Part shown: piece by piece, positions 1 through 4,653 of the stretch | Layout: each line of letters starts with the position of its first letter | Numbering within the stretch: position 1 is the first letter of the stretch | Source of the DNA: Sphingobacteriia bacterium | GTDB taxonomy: Bacteria > Bacteroidota > Bacteroidia > UBA7662 | Assembly: GCA_009926245.1 (NCBI GenBank) | Contig: RFPG01000088.1 | Location: 1-5,935, forward strand | Direction: 5' to 3' | Length of the DNA stretch: 5,935 bases | Notes under the pieces: generated by a model | What the model saw: only the letters and a program-made list of their open reading frames with translations | What the model was told of the DNA's origin: nothing | Database searches by the model: none | Position numbers and translations under genes: made by a program

Positions 1-2088
1 TGCGAAGGCCAAGACACCTTCGTCATCATGCCCACCGGGGCCGGAAAATCCTTGTGCTACCAATTGCCCGCAGTCATCTCACCGGGCACGGCCATCATCA
101 TATCCCCCCTGATTGCCCTCATGAAAAACCAGGTGGACGCCGTCCGGGCCTTTTCGGGAACCGAGGGGATCGCCGAATTTCTAAATTCCTCGTTGACCAA
201 AGCGGACCTCAAGAGGGTTCGGGCCAACGTCGACGCCGGCATCACCAAAATGTTATACGTAGCTCCGGAGTCGCTGGTCAAACAGGAGAACCTGGACTTC
301 CTGCACGATCACCAAATTTCTTTTGTCGCGGTGGATGAGGCCCACTGCATTTCGGAATGGGGCCATGACTTTCGACCCGAATACCGAAACATTCGCCAAA
401 TGGTCAAGGCCATTGGGGATGTGCCCCTGATAGCCCTTACCGCGACGGCCACCGAAAAGGTTCAAAACGACATCATCAAGAACCTTCAGATGACCAATGC
501 CCGCCTTTTCAAATCCTCCTTTAACCGGCCCAATCTCTTTTACGAGATGCGACCCAAGGTGGATGCGGTCAAGAGCATCGTCCGATACATCAAAGAAAAC
601 GCCGGCAAATCCGGTATTATCTACACCCTAAGCCGCAAGAAAACCGAAGAACTTGCCGAAATTCTGCGGGCCAACGATATCAAGGCCGTTCCTTACCATG
701 CCGGTTTGGAATCCGCCCAGCGGGTCAAAAACCAGGATGATTTCCTGATGGAAGAAATCGACGTCATTGTGGCAACCATCGCCTTTGGGATGGGGATTGA
801 CAAGCCCGATGTTCGCTTTGTGATTCACTACGATATCCCCAAATCCATCGAATCGTACTACCAGGAAACCGGGCGTGCGGGTCGAGACGGCCTCGAAGGC
901 GTTTGCATTGCCTTTTATGACGAAAGGGACGCCGAGAAATTACAAAAATTCATGAAGGACAAACCGGTCGCGGAACGAGAGGTCGGAAACCTCTTGATTC
1001 AAGAGGTGATGTCCTTGGCTGAATCCGGGCTATGCCGCCGTCAACAAATTTTACACTATTTCGGGGAAGCCTTTGACGACGCGCAGTGTAACAAAATGTG
1101 CGATAATTGCCGCAACCCTCAACCGACCGACCAGGTTCGGGACGAAATGGTCTTGCTGCTCCAGACGGTACAGTCTTTCCAAAAAGCCTTTAGCTTCAAG
1201 CATATCAGCCATTTTCTGGCCGGCGAAATGACCCCAGAAATCGAGGCCTACGGACACCAACGCCTGCCCGGTTTCGGTGCGGGCAAGGAGCGCGGTCTTC
1301 CTTTTTGGAAGGCCTGCGTACGCGTTGCATTGTTACAAAACCTCCTGCACAAGGACATTGAACAATACGGCACATTGCGCACAACGCCCAAAACCGCCGA
1401 GTACCTGCAGGATCCTTATACCCTCCGAATACCGCAGGATCATCGTTTTGATATCGCCCGCGATACCGAATTCGAAGGTCAACGCTCCGAGGCTCTGGAT
1501 CAGGCCCTCTTGGACTTGCTCCGCGATCTTCGCAAAAAACTAGCCAAAGACAAGAGCCTCCCCCCCTATGTCATCTTCCAGGACCCCTCCCTCGAAGAAA
1601 TGGCAACCATGTACCCCACCACCTTGGCCGAAATGCAACAAATTGTAGGGGTCGGCCCAGGCAAAGCCCTCAAATTCGGCAAACCTTTTGTGGAGCTTAT
1701 TGCCCGCTATGTCGAAGAGAACGATATCGAAAAACCCGAAGACTTTGTGGTCAAGAGCACCGGTGCCAAATCCGGCAATCGGGTTTTTATCATTGGGGCC
1801 ATCGATCGCAAAATTCCACTGACCGAAATCGGCAACAGCCGTGGACTCAGTTACGATCAGGTTTTGGATGAAATCAAAGGCATTGTGGATTCTGGGACCA
1901 AAGTCAACTTGGACTACTTTATCCAAAACAGCCTGGACCAAGAGATTGTCGATGAAATTTACCAGTACTTCCGCCAAACGGATACCGATGATTTGCAGGT
2001 GGCTTACAAGAATTTGTTAGCCGGTGATTTTACGGAGGAAGAAATCAAACTGGTTCGCATCAAATTCCTGAGCGAACAGGCGCATTAA
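1..2088 (+). CDS. recQ: ATP-dependent DNA helicase RecQ, 5' end missing
   Basis: Superfamily 2 3'-5' DNA helicase acting in recombination and replication-fork repair in the cytoplasm. The reading frame is open from base 1, before the first in-frame ATG at 28, so the gene starts outside the window; by comparison with E. coli RecQ about 35-40 residues are missing. In the 695-residue fragment I see Walker A GAGKS (residues 13-17), DEAH box (112-115) followed by the RecQ aromatic-loop sequence CISEWGHDFRPEY, LTATAT (146-151), and motif VI QETGRAGRDG (288-297). Four zinc-binding cysteines lie at 345, 363, 367 and 370. A RQC winged-helix region follows, with YGHQRLPGFGAGKERG, then an HRDC domain (about 500-575, with GVGPGKALKFG). 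The last ~120 residues, including IDRKIPLTEI and SGTKVNLDYFI, form the C-terminal extension that makes Bacteroidota RecQ longer than the 609-residue E. coli protein. All visible catalytic motifs are intact. It converges on the tdh-like gene, with 44 bp between the two stop codons. Confidence 0.97.
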   Translation, partial: CEGQDTFVIMPTGAGKSLCYQLPAVISPGTAIIISPLIALMKNQVDAVRAFSGTEGIAEFLNSSLTKADLKRVRANVDAGITKMLYVAPESLVKQENLDFLHDHQISFVAVDEAHCISEWGHDFRPEYRNIRQMVKAIGDVPLIALTATATEKVQNDIIKNLQMTNARLFKSSFNRPNLFYEMRPKVDAVKSIVRYIKENAGKSGIIYTLSRKKTEELAEILRANDIKAVPYHAGLESAQRVKNQDDFLMEEIDVIVATIAFGMGIDKPDVRFVIHYDIPKSIESYYQETGRAGRDGLEGVCIAFYDERDAEKLQKFMKDKPVAEREVGNLLIQEVMSLAESGLCRRQQILHYFGEAFDDAQCNKMCDNCRNPQPTDQVRDEMVLLLQTVQSFQKAFSFKHISHFLAGEMTPEIEAYGHQRLPGFGAGKERGLPFWKACVRVALLQNLLHKDIEQYGTLRTTPKTAEYLQDPYTLRIPQDHRFDIARDTEFEGQRSEALDQALLDLLRDLRKKLAKDKSLPPYVIFQDPSLEEMATMYPTTLAEMQQIVGVGPGKALKFGKPFVELIARYVEENDIEKPEDFVVKSTGAKSGNRVFIIGAIDRKIPLTEIGNSRGLSYDQVLDEIKGIVDSGTKVNLDYFIQNSLDQEIVDEIYQYFRQTDTDDLQVAYKNLLAGDFTEEEIKLVRIKFLSEQAH

Positions 2089-2155
2089 GCCTCCCATAGA
2101 ATGAAGGCTACCTCGGAATAATGAAGCCTCCCTCAGAAAGAAGCCTCCTTTAGAG
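2084..2155. repeat. Degenerate ~17-20 nt tandem repeat at convergent gene junction
   Basis: Four imperfect copies of a unit resembling ATGAAGCCTCCCTCAGAA follow one another: 2084-2100, 2101-2120, 2121-2138 and about 2139-2155. The core AAGCCTCC is exact in three copies and altered to AAGGCTACC in the second. The array begins in the last codons of recQ, contains both stop codons and runs into the 3' end of the opposing gene. Because copy 2 carries AGGCT where its neighbours carry AGCCT, short 5-bp inverted pairs arise (2088-2092 with 2105-2109, and 2105-2109 with 2125-2129). They are too short to call a terminator, and no T-run follows. Confidence 0.5.
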
Positions 2156-3086
2156 ATTCCAGCATCACTCGGCAGGTCGCTTCCAAGTCAAAGCGCGGTG
2201 CCCATCCCCAGTCCCTCCGAGCCAAGGTATCGTCGACCCGTTGCGGCCATTGGTCGGCAATCGCCTGCCTAAAATCAGGCTCGTAATTCATCTCAAATCC
2301 AGGAACGAATTTTTGGATGGAGTCCGCCAATTCGGCCGGGGTAAAGTCCATGGCGCCCAGGTTGTACGAGGTACGGCAAGTGATTTTTTCGGCGGGAGCA
2401 TCCATCAATTCCAGCGTACCCCGTATGGCATCGTCGATGTACATCATGGGAAGGCGGGTATGGGCGGACAAAAAACCGGTATAGCGGCCTTGGTCCAGGG
2501 CTCGATGGAAGATTTCGACGGCATAATCCGTTGTACCGCCTCCAGGTGGGGTGCGCCACGAAAGAATGCCGGGGTAACGAAGCGAACGCACGTCCAATCC
2601 GTGTTTGCTATGGTAGTAACGGCACCACAATTCGCCGCTGAGTTTGGAAATTCCGTAAACCGTCATCGGATCCATGTAGCCGGCCTGCTCGGCAGGGTCT
2701 TTGGGACTATCGGGACCAAAAACAGCGATGGAACTGGGCCAAAAAACCCGGTCAACCCCCATCTCCACACTCAAATCCAAAACGCGCAAAAGTCCATCCA
2801 TGTTCAGTTTCCACGCATCGCGGGGTCTTGCCTCTCCGGTGGCCGATAACATCGCTGCCAACAAATAAACCCGCTGCGGACGATACCGTTCAAAAACATT
2901 CCGCAGAGCCCCTTCATCCAGCACATCGAGCAACTCAAAGGGCGAATCACCGGCCTGGGGTCCTGGCCTTAAATCGGTGCATAACACAGATTCTGGAGGA
3001 AGTTGCTCCAAAAGGGCCCTGCGCAATTCGGAACCCAATTGACCTTCGGAACCGAGAATCAGGGTGGGGGTAGGGGTCGTGGACAT
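2133..3086 (-). CDS. tdh: L-threonine 3-dehydrogenase, short-chain (NAD-dependent epimerase-like) type
   Basis: Likely oxidises L-threonine to 2-amino-3-oxobutyrate with NAD+, the first step of threonine conversion to glycine and acetyl-CoA, in the cytoplasm. The 317-residue length fits the extended SDR family. The Rossmann fold opens with GSEGQLG (residues 12-18) and has an acidic residue at the end of the second strand (D38), consistent with NAD rather than NADP. The catalytic pair Y144 and K148 lies in TVYGISKLSGE, with S118/S119 before it in WPSSIAVFGP. RYPGILSWRTPPGGGTTDY (170-188) and the later LPMMYIDDAIRGT are the sequences that separate this threonine dehydrogenase group from UDP-sugar epimerases. 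The ATG at 3084-3086 is chosen because the Rossmann strand starts eight residues later; no Shine-Dalgarno precedes it. The usual partner, 2-amino-3-ketobutyrate CoA ligase, is not in the window. Substrate is inferred from family membership. Confidence 0.9.
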   Translation of the reverse strand: MSTTPTPTLILGSEGQLGSELRRALLEQLPPESVLCTDLRPGPQAGDSPFELLDVLDEGALRNVFERYRPQRVYLLAAMLSATGEARPRDAWKLNMDGLLRVLDLSVEMGVDRVFWPSSIAVFGPDSPKDPAEQAGYMDPMTVYGISKLSGELWCRYYHSKHGLDVRSLRYPGILSWRTPPGGGTTDYAVEIFHRALDQGRYTGFLSAHTRLPMMYIDDAIRGTLELMDAPAEKITCRTSYNLGAMDFTPAELADSIQKFVPGFEMNYEPDFRQAIADQWPQRVDDTLARRDWGWAPRFDLEATCRVMLESLKEASF

Positions 3087-3102
3087 GAAGGACTTGAACG
3101 CC

Positions 3103-3110
3103 CAAAGGTA
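3103..3110 (-). promoter_or_regulatory. Candidate -7 box for the tdh-like gene
   Basis: Read on the - strand this is TACCTTTG, an exact match to the Bacteroidota -7 consensus TAnnTTTG, ending 16 nt before the start codon. It would give a very short leader, as is common in the phylum. No TTG stands at the expected -33 distance (a TTTA lies near it), so the call rests on the -7 match and its position. Confidence 0.4.
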
Positions 3111-3122
3111 TTAGCCAAGACT

Positions 3123-3130
3123 TATTTTTG
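3123..3130 (+). promoter_or_regulatory. Candidate -7 box for the cytochrome/barrel operon
   Basis: TATTTTTG matches TAnnTTTG exactly and ends 25 nt before the ATG at 3156. The nearest upstream TTG (3094-3096) is 26 nt away, longer than the usual ~19-20 nt, so the -33 element is weak or absent. It lies 12 nt from the oppositely oriented box of the divergent gene, so polymerases at the two promoters would probably occlude each other. Confidence 0.35.
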
Positions 3131-3155
3131 CTAAAGAGCCCTTGCCCTGTCCAGT

Positions 3156-3599
3156 ATGAAAAATCCACTCCCTACCCTCTCCTCCGTTCGAACCGTCCTC
3201 TCCATCCGGACCATTCTCTCCATCCGGACCATTCTCTCCATGCGGACCGTTCTCTTGGTGGGCCTTTTTTTGATGGTGGGCCAGGCCTGCTATTACGACA
3301 ACGAAAAAGAACTCTACGGAATCACCGTTCCCTGCGATACCCTCGCTGTGAGTTATTCCACCGAGATCCAGGGCATCATCACCAACAATTGCCAAGGCTG
3401 CCACAACAACCAATCGGCATCGGGGAACCTCAATTTGGAGAGCACGGCATCGCGCACCGCGAACATCGCCAAAATCCTGGATCGTATCGGCCGTTCGGCT
3501 GGAGATCCTTTGGTGATGCCCACCTCCGGGCCCATGCCGTCCTGTCAAATCAACAAAATCCGGGCCTGGTCCAACCAAGGCCTTCCAACCAACAACTAA
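3156..3599 (+). CDS. Small heme-c-binding lipoprotein (cytochrome c-like)
   Basis: A 147-residue exported protein with one c-type heme site, CQGCH, at residues 79-83. The preceding IQGIITNN and the following SASGNLNLES resemble single-heme domains of the planctomycete-type cytochrome c group. Met121 or Met127 in VMPTSGPMPS could be the sixth heme ligand, and the end INKIRAWSNQGLPTNN fits the closing helix of that fold. The N-terminus carries a hydrophobic stretch LLVGLFLMVGQA then C45, which I read as a lipoprotein signal with a non-canonical lipobox (GQA-C), implying membrane anchoring in the periplasm or outer membrane. The n-region is expanded by four copies of a six-residue unit S-x-R-T-x-L. 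The Met at residue 29 (base 3240) would give a normal 17-residue lipoprotein signal and is a credible alternative start. The barrel gene follows closely, so the two are probably co-transcribed. Electron donor and acceptor are unknown. Confidence 0.8.
   Translation: MKNPLPTLSSVRTVLSIRTILSIRTILSMRTVLLVGLFLMVGQACYYDNEKELYGITVPCDTLAVSYSTEIQGIITNNCQGCHNNQSASGNLNLESTASRTANIAKILDRIGRSAGDPLVMPTSGPMPSCQINKIRAWSNQGLPTNN
3183..3254 (+). repeat. Four 18-nt tandem repeats in the lipoprotein signal region
   Basis: Units lie at 3183-3200, 3201-3218, 3219-3236 and 3237-3254. The middle two are identical (TCCATCCGGACCATTCTC); the outer two differ from them at a few positions. They encode SVRTVL, SIRTIL, SIRTIL and SMRTVL, in frame with the lipoprotein gene. 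Each unit adds one arginine and three hydrophobic residues to the export signal. Confidence 0.95.
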
Positions 3600-3636
3600 A
3601 AAGCCCTCGTTTGCTTTTCATCTTATGCCATTTGTT

Positions 3637-4653
3637 ATGAAAAATCGCTTTTTGGTTCCTGCTTTGTTTTTGACTTTGTTTTTGGCCGGATCGACATTCG
3701 CCAAGGATGCCGAACTTTCCTACCCGGGCCTTCCTATCCATCCATCCAAGCAGCCCAACAGCCCCACCGAAACCAACAGTCCCACCGACACCAACAGTCC
3801 CACCGACACCAACAGCCCCACCGACACAACGGACTTGTTTACGGACCTGTTCCTTGCCGACGAAAACCCTGTTGCTCAACCAATTGCATACACTTTCAAA
3901 TCCACCCGCGTCATCAACACCCATTCCATCGAAAACGTAGCAGCCGGGGTCTTGGACTTTCGAATCATGCACCGCTTTGGGGCCATTAACGGGGGTTGGT
4001 ACGAGCTTTGGGGTCTGGACCAGGCTTCGATGCGTATGTCCTTGGACTACGGCATCACACCGCGCTTGATGGTCGGTGGCGGTCGTTCCAATGTTGGGAA
4101 ATCCTACGATGGCTTTGTCAAATACAAAATCATTCGTCAAAGCGAGGGAGGGAGAGGCGCCAAGCCTTTTTCGCTGAGTTATGTTGCGGGAACCATCCTC
4201 AGCGCCCAACGCTGGGCCGATCCGGAACGCAAAAATTATTTCAGCTCCCGCCTTTCGTACTACCATCAATTGCTTTTGGCCAAAAAAATTTCGGCCGATC
4301 TCAGCCTTCAGGTCACCCCCACCTTGCTCCACCGCAATTTGGTCTCGGGACCCGAAATTCCCAATACCCTGATGGCGATCGGAACGGGGGGGCGTATCAA
4401 AATAGGGCCCAGGGCATCCCTCAATGCGGATTATATCTGGGTGCCCAAGGCCGATGTGTTGGGAACCCGTAACAGCCTATCGCTGGGGATGGATATCGAA
4501 ACAGGGGGCCACGTTTTTCAGTTGCATGTGACCAACAGCCGGGGCCTGAACGAAGCCCAATTCATTGCCGATACCCGGGGAAATTGGAACGATGGGTCGA
4601 TTTATTTTGGGTTTAACCTGTCCAGGGTCTTCACGGTTCGAGAGCCACGCTGA
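3637..4653 (+). CDS. DUF5777-like outer-membrane beta-barrel protein
   Basis: An exported protein of 338 residues, most likely an outer-membrane beta-barrel. The start at 3637 is preferred because MKNRFLVPALFLTLFLAGSTFA is a textbook Sec signal with cleavage expected after A22; an in-frame ATG at 3625 would add only MPFV. A low-complexity NSPTDT repeat (residues 41-64) and TDLFTDLF follow. The conserved body then starts with FKSTRVINTHSIE and includes FRIMHRFG, LWGLDQASMRMSLDYGI, YDGFVKYKI, FSSRLSYYHQLL, TPTLLHRNLV, LNADYIWVP, IETGGHVFQLHVTNSRG and a C-terminal IYFGFNLSRVF. These alternating aromatic and polar strands match my recollection of the DUF5777 family, which is often found beside c-type cytochrome lipoprotein genes in Bacteroidota, as here. 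No experimentally established function is known to me. The 3' end overlaps the convergent ABC-F gene by 23 bp. Confidence 0.82.
   Translation: MKNRFLVPALFLTLFLAGSTFAKDAELSYPGLPIHPSKQPNSPTETNSPTDTNSPTDTNSPTDTTDLFTDLFLADENPVAQPIAYTFKSTRVINTHSIENVAAGVLDFRIMHRFGAINGGWYELWGLDQASMRMSLDYGITPRLMVGGGRSNVGKSYDGFVKYKIIRQSEGGRGAKPFSLSYVAGTILSAQRWADPERKNYFSSRLSYYHQLLLAKKISADLSLQVTPTLLHRNLVSGPEIPNTLMAIGTGGRIKIGPRASLNADYIWVPKADVLGTRNSLSLGMDIETGGHVFQLHVTNSRGLNEAQFIADTRGNWNDGSIYFGFNLSRVFTVREPR
3662..3685 (+). repeat. 12-nt tandem duplication in the barrel signal peptide
   Basis: CTTTGTTTTTGA at 3662-3673 is followed directly by CTTTGTTTTTGG at 3674-3685, 11 of 12 bases identical. It encodes the LFLTLFLA part of the signal-peptide hydrophobic core. 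Low complexity could explain it by chance, but it lies in the same gene as two other tandem duplications. Confidence 0.6.
3757..3828 (+). repeat. Four 18-nt tandem repeats encoding NSPT[D/E]T
   Basis: Units lie at 3757-3774, 3775-3792, 3793-3810 and 3811-3828. Units 2 and 3 are identical (AACAGTCCCACCGACACC); units 1 and 4 differ by two positions each. They encode a proline/threonine-rich spacer between the signal peptide and the barrel. Directly after them, 3829-3840 and 3841-3852 form a 12-nt duplication (10 of 12 bases identical) encoding TDLF twice. Confidence 0.95.

Noticed and set aside
1540..1977. Minus-strand ORF opposite the 3' end of recQ
   Set aside because: It mirrors the HRDC and C-terminal extension of RecQ and has no motif of its own.
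2084..2155. Rho-independent terminator between recQ and the tdh-like gene
   Set aside because: The possible stems are only 5 bp, the loops are long and no T-run follows on either strand.
2241..2849. A 202-codon plus-strand ORF opposite the tdh-like gene
   Set aside because: It has no recognisable motif and lies wholly inside a well-supported dehydrogenase gene.
3183..3254. CRISPR or attachment-site repeats
   Set aside because: The units are directly adjacent with no spacers and are in frame within a coding gene; no cas or integrase gene is present.
3111..3578. Minus-strand ORF with a collagen-like series of NGPDGE-type triplets
   Set aside because: The pattern is only the reverse reading of the four 18-nt repeats in the lipoprotein gene. 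The opposite strand has an export signal, a CxxCH site and a family-like C-terminus, so that strand is the coding one.
3128..3640. Plus-strand ORF in another frame with HPDHSL repeats
   Set aside because: It is the frame-shifted reading of the same repeats, starts at a TTG and shows no recognisable domain.
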